Assembly (NCBI RefSeq): GCF_002735705.1
Contig: NZ_PDZL01000006.1
Location: 62,001-126,000, forward strand
Length of the DNA stretch: 64,000 bases
Direction of reading: 5' to 3'
From: Janthinobacterium sp. BJB426
GTDB lineage: Bacteria; Pseudomonadota; Gammaproteobacteria; Burkholderiales; Burkholderiaceae_D
Of this stretch, positions 24,721 through 35,446 are shown piece by piece. Each line of letters begins with the position of its first letter. Position 1 is the stretch's first letter. The notes under the pieces were generated by a model. It saw only the letters and a list, made by a program, of their open reading frames with translations. It was not told the origin of the DNA and made no database searches. The position numbers and the translations under genes are program-made.

Positions 24721-25254
24721 ATGAAGATCAAGCAAATCCACCACGTCGCCTACCGCTGCATCGACGCGAAGAAAACCGTCGAGTGGTACGTCAAGCATTT
24801 GAACATGAATTTCGTCCTCGCCATCGCCGAAGACCTGGTGCCGTCGACCAAGGCGCCGGACCCGTACATGCACGTCTTCCTCGATGCGGGCCAGGGCAAT
24901 GTGCTGGCCTTTTTTGAACTGCCGACGCAGCCGCCGATGGACCGCGACCGCAATACCCCGGCCTGGGTGCAGCATCTGGCGCTGGAAGTGGGCAGCATGG
25001 AAGAACTGCTGGCCGCCAAGGAACGCCTGGTGGCCGGCGGCATCGAGGTGCTGGGTCCCGTCAACCACGCCATCTTCCAGTCGATCTACTTCTTTGATCC
25101 GAACGGCCACCGCCTGGAGCTGGCGGCCAACGTGGGCACGCCCGACATGATGGCCAAACTGGACGCCGTCAAATGGGAAATGCTGGAAGAATGGTCGCAA
25201 ACGCGCCGCGCGCCCAAGCACGCCGCCTGGATGCACGCGCCGGCCGACGCCTGA
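24721..25254 (+). CDS. VOC-superfamily (glyoxalase/dioxygenase) protein
   Basis: 177 residues with paired beta-alpha-beta-beta-beta units: IHHVAYRCIDAKKTVEWYVKHLNMNF at the start, WVQHLALEVGSMEELLAAKERL in the middle and IYFFDPNGHRLELAANVG at the end. The His and Glu positions (IHHVAY, VQHLALEV, HRLELA) fit a metal site. At half the size of 4-hydroxyphenylpyruvate dioxygenase it is a single-chain VOC enzyme. It is first in an operon with an FAA hydrolase and maleylacetoacetate isomerase, so a step in aromatic ring catabolism is likely. Confidence 0.8.
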   Translation: MKIKQIHHVAYRCIDAKKTVEWYVKHLNMNFVLAIAEDLVPSTKAPDPYMHVFLDAGQGNVLAFFELPTQPPMDRDRNTPAWVQHLALEVGSMEELLAAKERLVAGGIEVLGPVNHAIFQSIYFFDPNGHRLELAANVGTPDMMAKLDAVKWEMLEEWSQTRRAPKHAAWMHAPADA

Positions 25255-25302
25255 ACGCATTAGACCGCCACTCTCTGACAAATACACCGAACAAGGAACA
25301 CC

Positions 25303-26325
25303 ATGAAACTCGCAACCCTGAAAAACGGCAGCCGCGACGGCGCCCTGATCCTCGTCAGCCGCGACCTGCGCCAGTATCAGCGCGTGGCCGCCATCGCGCC
25401 CACCTTGCAGGCCGCGCTCGACAACTGGGACGCCGTCGCGCCGAAACTGGAACAGGCCTACGCCGACCTGAACGCGGGCCAGGCGCCGGACGCGCAGCCG
25501 TTTGATGCCGCGCTGTGCCACTCGCCGCTGCCGCGCGCCTACCAGTGGGCCGACGGTTCCGCCTACATCAACCACGTGGAACTGGTGCGCAAGGCGCGCA
25601 ACGCGGAAGTGCCGGCCTCGTTCTACACGGACCCGCTGATGTACCAGGGCGGCTCGGACAGCTTTATTGGCCCGCGCGATCCGATCTTTGCCTTGTCCGA
25701 AGAGTGGGGCATCGACCTGGAAGCGGAAGTGGCCGTCGTCACGGGCGACGTGGCCATGGGCGTCGGCGTGGACGATGCGGCGAAAGCGATCCGCCTGGTC
25801 ATGCTGGTCAACGATGTCTCCTTGCGCAACCTGATTCCGGGCGAGCTGGCCAAGGGTTTCGGTTTCTTCCAGTCGAAGGCGGCCAGCGCATTTTCCCCCG
25901 TCGCCGTCACGCCCGATGAACTGGGTGCCGACTGGGTTGGCAGCAAGCTGCATTTGCCGCTGCTGGTGGACCTGAACGACAAACCGTTCGGCAAGCCGAA
26001 TGCGGGTGAAGACATGACCTTCGACTTTGCCCAGCTGGTCGCGCATGCGGCCAAGACGCGCGAACTGGGCGCCGGCAGCATCATCGGTTCCGGCACCGTG
26101 TCGAACAAGCAGGGCAACCTGTTTGGCTCGAGCATCGAGAACGGCGGCGTCGGCTACTGCTGCCTGGCCGAAGTGCGCATGTATGAAACCATCGAACACG
26201 GCGCGCCAAAAACGGCGTATCTGAAGTTCGGCGACACGGTGCGCATCGAGATGCGCGACGCGGCGGGCGCCAGCATCTTCGGCAGCATCGAGCAGACCGT
26301 GGCCGTGTACGCCGGCCGCGCCTGA
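25303..26325 (+). CDS. Fumarylacetoacetate hydrolase-family protein
   Basis: 340 residues. The C-terminal FAA_hydrolase fold is recognised by SEEWGIDLEAEVAVVTGD (the metal-binding acidic cluster), VSLRNLIPGELAKGFGFFQSK and the AGSIIGSGTVSNKQ segment. The N-terminal part is typical of bacterial FahA-like proteins that cleave fumarylacetoacetate or fumarylpyruvate to fumarate plus acetoacetate or pyruvate. Flanked by the VOC gene and maiA. The exact substrate is not fixed by sequence. Confidence 0.87.
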   Translation: MKLATLKNGSRDGALILVSRDLRQYQRVAAIAPTLQAALDNWDAVAPKLEQAYADLNAGQAPDAQPFDAALCHSPLPRAYQWADGSAYINHVELVRKARNAEVPASFYTDPLMYQGGSDSFIGPRDPIFALSEEWGIDLEAEVAVVTGDVAMGVGVDDAAKAIRLVMLVNDVSLRNLIPGELAKGFGFFQSKAASAFSPVAVTPDELGADWVGSKLHLPLLVDLNDKPFGKPNAGEDMTFDFAQLVAHAAKTRELGAGSIIGSGTVSNKQGNLFGSSIENGGVGYCCLAEVRMYETIEHGAPKTAYLKFGDTVRIEMRDAAGASIFGSIEQTVAVYAGRA

Positions 26326-26338
26326 GGGGAGGCGCCCG

Positions 26339-26989
26339 ATGAAGCTGTACACCTACTTTCGCAGTTCGGCCGCCTACCGCGTACGCATTGCCTTGAATCT
26401 CAAAGGCATCGCCTACGACAGCATCCCCGTGCATCTGCTGCAGGATGGCGGACAGCAGCTGCTACCCGCCTACCGCGCCGTCAACCCGTCGGCCCTGGTG
26501 CCGGCGCTCGACGACGACGGCGCCATCCTCACGCAGTCGCTGGCGATGCTTGAATATCTCGACGAGACGCGGCCGGCCGTGCCGCTGCTGCCGGCCGATG
26601 CGCTGGGCCGCGCCAGGGTGCGCGCGCTGGCGCTGGCGATCGCCTGCGACGCCCATCCGCTGACAAATCTGCGCGTGTTGAAATACCTGAAAAACACTCT
26701 GGGGCTGTCGGACGAGGCCAAGCAGGAGTGGTACCGCCACTGGATGGCCGAGGGCCTGGCGGCCGTGGAGGCGCTGCTGGCGCAGGGCGACCCTGCCGGC
26801 ACGGGCCTGTTCTGTCATGGCGACAGCCCGACGATGGCCGATTGCTGCCTGGTGCCGCAGGTATTCAATGCGCAGCGCTTCGCCATCGACCTGGCGCCAT
26901 ATCCGCGCGTGGCGCGCATCCATGCCCATTGCGCCGGCTTGCCCGCGTTTGCTGCCGCCCATCCGTCGCAGCAGCCTGACGCCGAATAG
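26339..26989 (+). CDS. maiA: Maleylacetoacetate isomerase
   Basis: 216 residues of the zeta-class glutathione transferase family. The N-terminal motif is YFRSSAAYRVRIALNLKGI, with the SSxxxxVRIAL catalytic signature, and NPSALVPALDDDG binds glutathione. MaiA isomerises maleylacetoacetate (or maleylpyruvate) to the fumaryl form, which the upstream FAA hydrolase then cleaves. It lies 13 bases after that gene and ends the operon, with a strong terminator after it. Confidence 0.92.
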   Translation: MKLYTYFRSSAAYRVRIALNLKGIAYDSIPVHLLQDGGQQLLPAYRAVNPSALVPALDDDGAILTQSLAMLEYLDETRPAVPLLPADALGRARVRALALAIACDAHPLTNLRVLKYLKNTLGLSDEAKQEWYRHWMAEGLAAVEALLAQGDPAGTGLFCHGDSPTMADCCLVPQVFNAQRFAIDLAPYPRVARIHAHCAGLPAFAAAHPSQQPDAE

Positions 26990-27013
26990 ATTTTCTAAGC
27001 TGCAACGCAGGAG

Positions 27014-27043
27014 GCCCCGTCTGGCAACAGGCGGGGCTTTTTT
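27014..27043 (+). terminator. Rho-independent terminator after maiA
   Basis: A 10-base stem (27014-27023 with 27028-27037, one G-T pair) closed by a GCAA tetraloop is followed by six T. It ends the VOC/FAH/MaiA operon. Confidence 0.92.
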
Positions 27044-27122
27044 ATGCGTGCTTGATTTTTGGTGGGTAATGCCAGCTTGCCGGTGCGCTACAATTTGCGT
27101 TTGCCCAAATACTTTACGCGCC

Positions 27123-27902
27123 ATGACTGCAACAACCGTTCCTGCCAGCATCATCGATGCCCTGTCCCTGGCGCATGATTCCTGGCGTCCCATCCTGCTG
27201 CGCGGCTTGCACGCCGTGATGGCGGCCGATCCCGCCTACCTGCCGGCGCTGGCCGCCGACGATTACCTGCCCACGCAGGGCCGGCTGTTCGCCGCCTTTG
27301 CCCTGCCGCTGGCGCAGGTGCGCTACGTGCTGGTGGGCGAGGGGCCGTATCCGCGCGCCGACAGCGCCACGGGGGTGTGCTTCATGGACGGCACCGTCGG
27401 TAGTCTGTGGTCGGCCACGGGCCTGTCGAAGCCCGTCAACCGCGCCACCTCGCTGCGCAACTTCATGAAGATGCTGCTGGTGGCCGATGGCCAGTTGCAG
27501 GGCGGCGACACGTCCGGCGTGGCCATGGCGCCCGTGGCCGCCGCCGCGCAGCTGCCGGGCAGCGGCGTGATCCAGACCCTGCCCGACTTGCAGCGCAAGA
27601 TGACGGAGCAGGGCTTCCTGCTGCTCAACGCGGCGCTGGTGTTCCGTGCCCACGTGCCGCCCGTGCAGGATGCGCGCGGCTGGCTGCCCTTCCTGCAGGT
27701 GGTGCTGGAAGCGCTGGCGCAGCAGGGCGGGGCGGCCACGCCGCAACTGGTGCTGTGGGGCAAGATCGCCGAGCTCATCAAACGCCTGCCGGTGGCGGCA
27801 TCGTTGCCGCAGGTGACGGCGGAACATCCGTATAATCTGTCCTTTATCGGCAATCGTGACATGCAGGCCTTGTTTGGCCCGATGCAACTATTGCGTGCTT
27901 GA
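27123..27902 (+). CDS. Uracil-DNA-glycosylase-like protein with altered active-site motif
   Basis: 259 residues. The segment VLVGEGPYPRADSATGVCFMDG aligns with the water-activating loop of family-1 uracil-DNA glycosylase, and AEHPYNLSFIGN near the C-terminus with the DNA-binding HPSPLS loop; NRATSLRNFMKMLL also fits. The normal GQDPYH reads GEGPYP, so the catalytic Asp is replaced by Gly. It may be a glycosylase with different chemistry or an inactive paralogue. It stands alone after the maiA terminator and before the NADAR gene. Confidence 0.65.
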   Translation: MTATTVPASIIDALSLAHDSWRPILLRGLHAVMAADPAYLPALAADDYLPTQGRLFAAFALPLAQVRYVLVGEGPYPRADSATGVCFMDGTVGSLWSATGLSKPVNRATSLRNFMKMLLVADGQLQGGDTSGVAMAPVAAAAQLPGSGVIQTLPDLQRKMTEQGFLLLNAALVFRAHVPPVQDARGWLPFLQVVLEALAQQGGAATPQLVLWGKIAELIKRLPVAASLPQVTAEHPYNLSFIGNRDMQALFGPMQLLRA

Positions 27903-27940
27903 GCTTGAATCATCGCCTGTCTGGCGGAAGTGCGGGGAAT

Positions 27941-28492
27941 ATGCAAATCAGTAACGTGGAAGAATTGAAGGCGTGGATCGCGGCGGGCGGCGTGCCCGAC
28001 TATCTGTATTTCTGGGGGCACACGCCGGCGCAGCCGCAGGTGCCCGACAAAAGCTGCTTCAGCCAGTGGTTTCCGTCACCGTTCAGCCTGGCTGGCGTGA
28101 CGTATGCGACGGCCGAGCACTACATGATGGCGCAAAAGGCGGCCCTGTTTGGCGACACTGCCGTGCAGGCGCGCATCGTGGCGGCCGGGCGGCCGTCGGA
28201 AGTGAAGAAGCTGGGGCGCGAAGTGGCGAATTTTGACGCCAAAGTATGGGAAGCGGCCCGCGCCGGCATCGTCTTCGATGGCAACTTTGCCAAGTTTTCG
28301 CAAAAGGCCGCGCTGCGCAAGTTTCTTCTGGGCACGGGCGAGCGCGTCATCGTCGAAGCCAGTCCCGTCGACCGCATCTGGGGCGTGGGCCTGGCGTCGG
28401 ACAATCCGCGCATCCTGGACCCCGCCACCTGGGACGGCTTGAACTTGCTGGGATTTGAACTGATGAAAGTGCGGACTGCTTTACGGGGCTGA
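27941..28492 (+). CDS. NADAR/YbiA-type N-glycosidase
   Basis: 183 residues. NADAR features: YLYFWGHTP near the N-terminus, CFSQWFPSPFSLAGVTYATAEHYMMAQKAALFGD, and KVWEAARAGIVFDGNFAKF, ending in the WGVGLASDNPRILDPATWDGLNLLGFELM segment. YbiA-type NADAR enzymes hydrolyse N-glycosidic bonds in damaged early riboflavin intermediates; others act on ADP-ribose-like modifications. ATG 27941 has GGGGA just upstream; a TTG at 27899 is less likely. It lies 38 bases after the glycosylase-like gene. Confidence 0.88.
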   Translation: MQISNVEELKAWIAAGGVPDYLYFWGHTPAQPQVPDKSCFSQWFPSPFSLAGVTYATAEHYMMAQKAALFGDTAVQARIVAAGRPSEVKKLGREVANFDAKVWEAARAGIVFDGNFAKFSQKAALRKFLLGTGERVIVEASPVDRIWGVGLASDNPRILDPATWDGLNLLGFELMKVRTALRG

Positions 28493-28590
28493 GAACGCCC
28501 TGCGATTTCCCGACTGTTGTTTTCCTGATGCCGCCGCGCCTGGCGCGGCCGGCCATGCCCCTTCCAGCCCTGTGGTCATCGAGGGGCGCT

Positions 28591-28619
28591 CTGACAAACC
28601 CCGCCGAATTTGTTATACT
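28591..28619 (+). promoter_or_regulatory. Sigma-70 promoter of the isc operon
   Basis: CTGACA (28591-28596) and TATACT (28614-28619) each match consensus at five of six positions and are 17 bases apart. The -10 box overlaps the IscR site. It is the promoter for iscR and the rest of the operon. Confidence 0.8.
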
Positions 28620-28639
28620 TGACTAAATCATTCAACTAC
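28615..28639 (+). promoter_or_regulatory. IscR type 1 binding site
   Basis: This 25-base site matches the type 1 IscR consensus at 23 positions, including the inner GACT and TCAAC half-sites. It covers the downstream half of the promoter. [2Fe-2S]-IscR bound here would repress its own operon when clusters are plentiful, as in enterobacteria. Confidence 0.82.
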
Positions 28640-28696
28640 TCGGGGTTTGAGGAGTTGAAAAACCGCAATATTTTAAACCAGTTGACCAGAGGATGT

Positions 28697-29173
28697 ATGC
28701 GTCTGACTACAAAAGGCCGTTTTGCCGTGACAGCGATGATCGATCTTGCCCTGCGCCAGGGCAAGGGACCGGTCACCTTGTCCGGCATCAGCCAGCGCCA
28801 GTCGATTTCCCTGTCCTACCTGGAACAGCTGTTCGGCAAGCTGCGCCGGCATGAGATCGTCGAGTCGATCCGCGGTCCCGGCGGCGGCTACAGCCTGGCG
28901 CGCCGTGCGGACAAAGTGACGGTGGCCGACATCATCATCGCCGTCGACGAACCGCTGGACGCCACGCAGTGCGGCGGCAAGGAGCATTGCCACGGCGCCG
29001 ACGCGGCCACGGGTGCGCGCTGCATGACGCATGAATTGTGGTCCACACTCAACGAAAAAATGGTCGATTATCTGGATTCTGTGTCCTTGCAGGACCTGGT
29101 CGACCAGCAGAGACAAAAGATTGCCGAGCAAAGCGTGATGGTGATGCACCGTAACCACGCCGCCCTCGGTTGA
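28697..29173 (+). CDS. iscR: Fe-S cluster regulator IscR
   Basis: 158 residues of the Rrf2 family: winged helix (MRLTTKGRFAVTAMIDLAL, SLSYLEQLFGKLRRHEIVESIRGPGGGYSLAR) and the cluster-binding region with Cys92, Cys98, Cys109 and His112. Compared with the classical Cys92/98/104-His107 set there is a 5-residue insertion between the second and third Cys. IscR senses Fe-S status and represses isc. First gene of the operon, 40 bases before iscS, and preceded by its own binding site. Confidence 0.95.
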   Translation: MRLTTKGRFAVTAMIDLALRQGKGPVTLSGISQRQSISLSYLEQLFGKLRRHEIVESIRGPGGGYSLARRADKVTVADIIIAVDEPLDATQCGGKEHCHGADAATGARCMTHELWSTLNEKMVDYLDSVSLQDLVDQQRQKIAEQSVMVMHRNHAALG

Positions 29174-29213
29174 TAATGACAAAAATACCAGTTGCTGATT
29201 GCAGGAGTTATTG

Positions 29214-30470
29214 ATGAACGCCCCAGAAAAAAACGTAGGCCAAGTGCACTTTGAAACCGCACCGCATTTCCCGATCTACATGGATTACTCGGCCACGACG
29301 CCGATCGATCCACGCGTCGCCGACAAGATGATTCCGTACCTGCGCGAGCAGTTCGGCAATCCGGCATCGCGCAGCCACATGTATGGCTGGACGGCGGAAA
29401 AAGCCGTGGAAGAGGCACGCGGCCACGTGGCGGCCCTGGTGAACGCCGATCCGCGCGAAATCATCTGGACCTCCGGCGCGACGGAAAGCAACAACCTGGC
29501 CATCAAGGGCGCGGCACAGTTCTACAAGACCAAGGGCAAGCACATCATCACCGTCAAGACCGAGCACAAATCGGTGCTCGACACGGTGCGTGAACTGGAA
29601 CGCATCGGCTTTGAAGCGACCTACCTGGAACCGCAGGACAACGGCCTGATCACCGTCGAGCAGCTGGCCGCGGCCGTGCGCCCGGACACCATCCTCGTGT
29701 CGGTCATGCTGGTGAACAACGAAATCGGCGTGATCCAGCCGATCGACGAAATCGGCGTGTTCTGCCGCTCGAAAGGCATCATCTTCCATTGCGACGCTGC
29801 GCAAGCGACGGGCAAGGTCGTCATCGACCTGCAAAAAACCAAGGTCGACCTGATGACCTTCACGGCACATAAAACCTACGGCCCGAAAGGCGTGGGCGCC
29901 CTGTACGTGTGCCGCAAGCCGCGTGTGCGCCTGGAAGCGCAGATGCACGGTGGCGGCCATGAGCGCGGCCTGCGCTCGGGCACTCTGCCGACGCACCAGA
30001 TCGTCGGCATGGGCGAAGCGTTCCGCATCGCCAAGGAAGAAATGGACAGCGAAATCGGCCGTATCAAGGCCTTGCGCGACCGCCTGGCCAAGGGCCTGCA
30101 AGAGATCGAAGAAGTCTACATCAACGGCGACATGGAGCACCGCGTGCCGCATAACCTGAACGTCAGCTTCAACTACGTCGAAGGCGAGTCGCTGATCATG
30201 GCGATCAAGGATATCGCCGTGTCGTCCGGTTCGGCCTGCACCTCGGCCAGCCTGGAACCATCGTACGTGTTGCGCGCCCTGGGCCGCAGCGACGAACTGG
30301 CGCACAGCTCGATCCGTTTCACCATCGGCCGCTTCTCGACCGAGGAAGACATCGACTTCGCCGTGAACCTGCTGAAATCGAAAGTACACAAGCTGCGCGA
30401 CCTGTCGCCGCTGTGGGACATGTTCAAGGACGGAATCGACATCAATTCGATTCAATGGGCCGCCCACTAA
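29214..30470 (+). CDS. iscS: Cysteine desulfurase IscS
   Basis: 418 residues, slightly longer than the enterobacterial 404 because of an N-terminal extension ([19 protein letters not shown]). The core follows: [23 protein letters not shown] lysine in [14 protein letters not shown], and the mobile Cys loop [21 protein letters not shown]. IscS takes sulfur from cysteine and hands it to IscU, and to tRNA thiolation partners. The chosen ATG follows GCAGGAG. Followed by iscU after 54 bases. Confidence 0.97.
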   Translation: MNAPEKNVGQVHFETAPHFPIYMDYSATTPIDPRVADKMIPYLREQFGNPASRSHMYGWTAEKAVEEARGHVAALVNADPREIIWTSGATESNNLAIKGAAQFYKTKGKHIITVKTEHKSVLDTVRELERIGFEATYLEPQDNGLITVEQLAAAVRPDTILVSVMLVNNEIGVIQPIDEIGVFCRSKGIIFHCDAAQATGKVVIDLQKTKVDLMTFTAHKTYGPKGVGALYVCRKPRVRLEAQMHGGGHERGLRSGTLPTHQIVGMGEAFRIAKEEMDSEIGRIKALRDRLAKGLQEIEEVYINGDMEHRVPHNLNVSFNYVEGESLIMAIKDIAVSSGSACTSASLEPSYVLRALGRSDELAHSSIRFTIGRFSTEEDIDFAVNLLKSKVHKLRDLSPLWDMFKDGIDINSIQWAAH

Positions 30471-30524
30471 CCAATACCCGGGCCTCCACTACGGGGCCGG
30501 CAAGAATATTTAAGGAGCATCAAA

Positions 30525-30914
30525 ATGGCTTACTCGGACAAAGTACTCGATCACTACGAAAACCCGCGCAACGTGGGCGCTTTCGACAAGGGTGATGAAA
30601 CCATCGGCACCGGCATGGTAGGCGCGCCTGCCTGCGGCGACGTGATGAAACTGCAGATCAAGGTTGGCGCCGACGGCCTGATCGAAGATGCGAAATTCAA
30701 GACCTACGGCTGCGGTTCGGCCATCGCGTCGAGCTCGCTGGTGACCGAATGGGTCAAGGGCAAGACCCTGGACCAGGCACTGGCCATCAAGAACACGCAG
30801 ATCGCCGAAGAACTGGCCCTGCCGCCAGTGAAGATCCACTGCTCGATCCTGGCGGAAGACGCCATCAAGGCAGCTGTTCTGGATTACCAGACCCGTCACC
30901 CGGCAGCAGCTTAA
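30525..30914 (+). CDS. iscU: Fe-S scaffold IscU
   Basis: 129 residues. MAYSDKVLDHYENPRNVGAF is the canonical start. The three cluster ligands are in GAPACGDVM, TYGCGSAIASSS and KIHCSILAEDAI, and LPPVKIHCS carries the HscA-recognition LPPVK. IscU assembles clusters from IscS sulfur. AAGGAG lies 8-9 bases upstream. Confidence 0.98.
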   Translation: MAYSDKVLDHYENPRNVGAFDKGDETIGTGMVGAPACGDVMKLQIKVGADGLIEDAKFKTYGCGSAIASSSLVTEWVKGKTLDQALAIKNTQIAEELALPPVKIHCSILAEDAIKAAVLDYQTRHPAAA

Positions 30915-30927
30915 ACGTTGGTAGCCC

Positions 30928-30949
30928 GCCCCGGCCGCAAGGCCGGGGC
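30928..30949 (+). other. Perfect GC-rich hairpin between iscU and iscA
   Basis: Nine-base perfect stem (30928-30936 with 30941-30949) and a GCAA loop, not followed by a T run. It is therefore more likely an mRNA-stabilising or processing element than a terminator. It could separate the stability of iscRSU mRNA from the downstream genes. Confidence 0.6.
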
Positions 30950-30965
30950 AGTTACGGAGAAATAC

Positions 30966-31286
30966 ATGATCACACTGACCGAAAAAGCGGCGAAACACAT
31001 CAACCGTTATATCGAACGGCGCGGCAAGGGCATGGGCCTGCGCTTTGGCGTGCGCACCACGGGCTGCTCGGGCCTGGCTTACAAGCTCGAATATGTCGAT
31101 GAAGTGGCGGCCGAAGACAGCGTTTTTGAGTCGCACGGCGTGAAAGTCTTCGTTGACCCGAAAAGCCTGCCTTACATCGACGGCACGGAACTCGATTTCG
31201 CGCGCGAAGGCTTGAACGAAGGCTTCAAGTTCCACAATCCGAACGAAAAAGACGCCTGCGGCTGCGGCGAGTCCTTCAGGATTTAA
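30966..31286 (+). CDS. iscA: Fe-S carrier IscA
   Basis: 106 residues of the A-type carrier family. [43 protein letters not shown] includes the first ligand Cys; CGCGESF supplies the other two. It delivers clusters to apo-targets. ACGGAG lies upstream of the ATG; longer in-frame starts would place translation inside the hairpin before it. Confidence 0.97.
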   Translation: MITLTEKAAKHINRYIERRGKGMGLRFGVRTTGCSGLAYKLEYVDEVAAEDSVFESHGVKVFVDPKSLPYIDGTELDFAREGLNEGFKFHNPNEKDACGCGESFRI

Positions 31287-31352
31287 ACAGCTGGCAAGAC
31301 CCCGGTCGGTGCGCTGTACCCATCGATTGCGGTACAGCGACCACCGACCATT

Positions 31353-31868
31353 ATGCAAAATCACTTCGAATTATTCCAGTTGCCGGCGCAGTTCTCGCTC
31401 GACATGAGCGCGCTCGACGCGGCCTACCGCGACGTGCAGGGCAAGGTCCACCCTGACCGCTTCATCAATGCCAGCAGCGCTGAAAAGCGCGTGGCGATGC
31501 AATGGGCTACGCGCGCCAATGAAGCCTACCAAACCCTGAAAAGCCCGCAAAAACGCGCGCAATACCTGTGCGAACTCAATGGCGTCGACTTGCAGACGGA
31601 GTCGAACACGGCCATGCCTGTCAGCTTCCTGATGCAGCAGATGGAATGGCGCGAAGAGCTGGGCGATGCCCGTGCCGGCAAGGATGCCGACGCGCTCGAC
31701 GCCCTGGACCGCCAGCTGCGCGGCGAACGCAAGGCCTTGCTGGCCCAGGTGGCGGCCCAGCTGGACGCCGCCGACTATGTGAATGCCGCGCAAAGCGTGC
31801 GCGCCCTGATGTTCCTCGACAAATTCGGCGAGGAAGTGCGTTTTGCATATGAGGCCATGGAAGCCTGA
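31353..31868 (+). CDS. hscB: Fe-S co-chaperone HscB
   Basis: 171 residues: N-terminal J-domain (NHFELFQLPAQFSLD, AYRDVQGKVHPDRFINAS with the HPD motif) and a C-terminal three-helix IscU-binding bundle (MPVSFLMQQMEWREELGDA). HscB brings IscU to HscA and stimulates its ATPase. It lies between iscA and hscA in the usual order. Confidence 0.97.
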   Translation: MQNHFELFQLPAQFSLDMSALDAAYRDVQGKVHPDRFINASSAEKRVAMQWATRANEAYQTLKSPQKRAQYLCELNGVDLQTESNTAMPVSFLMQQMEWREELGDARAGKDADALDALDRQLRGERKALLAQVAAQLDAADYVNAAQSVRALMFLDKFGEEVRFAYEAMEA

Positions 31869-31976
31869 CTGGCCAATCGCTTGACCGGCGTGCCAAGCGC
31901 CAGTCCGGCGCGCGTCTTATAATGCGCGACAGGCATCAACTGCATCACGCAAAAAATTAATCGAGGCACGAATACA

Positions 31977-33863
<1,887 letters not shown>

Positions 33864-33924
33864 TTGAACAGCGCGCCGCCGAAACTGCGGCCGCGCTCCG
33901 AATGACAGACTGAAAGAAGAAACC

Positions 33925-34266
33925 ATGCCACAAATCGTTATCCTGCCGCACGCCAAGCTTTGCCCGGACGGCGCCGTCATCGAAGCCCCTGCCGGCAAGT
34001 CCATCTGCGACATCCTGCTGGAAAACGACATCGACATCGAGCACGCCTGCGAAAAATCGTGCGCCTGTACCACTTGCCACGTGCTGGTCCGCGAAGGCAT
34101 CGACTCCCTGAACGAAGCGACGGAACTGGAAGAAGACATGCTGGACAAGGCCTGGGGCCTGGAAGCCGTGTCGCGCCTGTCGTGCCAGTCCATCGTGGCC
34201 GAGGCCGACCTCGTCGTCGAAATCCCGAAATACACGATCAACCAGGTCAGCGAAGGCAGTCACTAA
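33925..34266 (+). CDS. fdx: ISC-type [2Fe-2S] ferredoxin
   Basis: 113 residues. Ligands in CEKSCACTTCHVLV plus the distal Cys in RLSCQSIVAEADLVVEIP give the adrenodoxin-like CX5CX2C...C pattern. It supplies electrons for cluster assembly on IscU. It is one base from iscX and so is coupled to it. Confidence 0.98.
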   Translation: MPQIVILPHAKLCPDGAVIEAPAGKSICDILLENDIDIEHACEKSCACTTCHVLVREGIDSLNEATELEEDMLDKAWGLEAVSRLSCQSIVAEADLVVEIPKYTINQVSEGSH

Positions 34267-34267
34267 C

Positions 34268-34462
34268 ATGAAATGGTCCGACATCACCGCAATCGCCGAA
34301 GCCTTGTTCGACGCGCATCCGGACATCGATCCCCTGACCGTGCGTTTCACCGACCTGCATAACTGGGTGGTGGAACTGGACGGCTTCGACGATGACCACA
34401 CGCGCGGCGGCGAAAAAGTGCTCGAAGCGATACAGATGGCGTGGATCGATGAAGCGCGCTAA
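34268..34462 (+). CDS. iscX: Fe-S assembly protein IscX
   Basis: 64 residues, the standard small acidic IscX: MKWSDITAIAEALFDAHPDIDPLTVRFTDLHNWVVEL. It binds IscS and iron and tunes cluster assembly. Starts one base after the fdx stop. Confidence 0.97.
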   Translation: MKWSDITAIAEALFDAHPDIDPLTVRFTDLHNWVVELDGFDDDHTRGGEKVLEAIQMAWIDEAR

Positions 34463-35366
34463 GGGCGCGGCAGCCGCCGCCACCGCAGCCGCTGTGCCGA
34501 AAGACGTCATCACGGCCGCCAGCAACATGCCCGAGATCAAGGATGGCCAGTCGGTCGCCTTGCTGCAGGAATTGCACATCCTGACGCGCGACGGCAAGAT
34601 GAACCAGGACAGCCGCCGCAAGCTCAAGCAGGTGTACCACCTGACGCAGTTCATCGAACCGCTGCTGCGCGAAGTGCAGCTGGATCACCCGGGCGTGTCG
34701 CTGGTCGACCACGGCGCCGGCAAGTCGTATCTGGGCTTCATTTTGTACGACCTGTTCTTCAAGAATGGCAACGATGGTTCGCACATCTACGGCATCGAGA
34801 CGCGCGAAGAGCTGGTGCAGCGCTCGCAAGAGCTGGCGAAGAAATTCAAGTTCCCCGGCATGTCGTTTTTGCCGCTGTCCGTGGCCGAATCGACGGAGTC
34901 AAACTTGTTGCCGCAGCAGATCGACATCGTCACGGCCTTGCATGCCTGCAACACTGCTACCGATGACGCGATCCACTTTGCCTTGAAGAAAAAGGCGAAA
35001 TTCATGGTGCTGGTGCCATGTTGCCAGGCGGAAGTGGCGTCGGTATTGAAGAAGAACAAGGGCAAGAGCCTGGGCAAGAGTGTCTTGACGGAATTGTGGC
35101 GCCACCCGCTGCACACGCGCGAGTTCGGCAGCCAGATCACCAACGTGCTGCGCTGTTTGCAGCTGGAAGCGCACGGCTACCAGGTCAGCGTGACGGAACT
35201 GGTGGGCTGGGAACATTCGATGAAGAATGAACTGATCATCGCCAGTTACAAGAACTTGCCGCGCCAGCGTCCGACGGAACGCCTGCAGGAAGTGCTGCAG
35301 ACCCTGGGCCTGGAAGAGATGGGCCACCGTTTCTTTGCTGAAGAGCTGGCCAAGGCCACTGCGTAA
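34449..35366 (+). CDS. SAM-dependent methyltransferase (Methyltransf_32-like)
   Basis: 305 residues. After an Ala-rich N-terminus and a helical region, the SAM site is in VSLVDHGAGKSYLGFILYDLFF, with IYGIETREELVQRSQELA as the second motif and VTALHACNTATDDAI as the catalytic-loop region. VLVPCCQAEV resembles the CCxH-type segment of the TRM13/RRNAD1-like group, hinting at an RNA substrate; unproven. It overlaps iscX by 14 bases in another frame, so it is translated from the isc transcript, which is unusual for this operon. Confidence 0.78.
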   Translation: MKRAKGAAAAATAAAVPKDVITAASNMPEIKDGQSVALLQELHILTRDGKMNQDSRRKLKQVYHLTQFIEPLLREVQLDHPGVSLVDHGAGKSYLGFILYDLFFKNGNDGSHIYGIETREELVQRSQELAKKFKFPGMSFLPLSVAESTESNLLPQQIDIVTALHACNTATDDAIHFALKKKAKFMVLVPCCQAEVASVLKKNKGKSLGKSVLTELWRHPLHTREFGSQITNVLRCLQLEAHGYQVSVTELVGWEHSMKNELIIASYKNLPRQRPTERLQEVLQTLGLEEMGHRFFAEELAKATA

Positions 35367-35446
35367 GCATACGCTGTTGCACACGAGGGGAGGGGCGGGT
35401 CGGTTACAATACCGGCTTTCTCCTCCCTTGCTTTTTGCGCCTCCCC

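Noticed and set aside
28610..28696. Upstream in-frame extension of IscR
   Set aside because: It would translate through the IscR operator and the transcription start region; family members start at MRLTTKGR.
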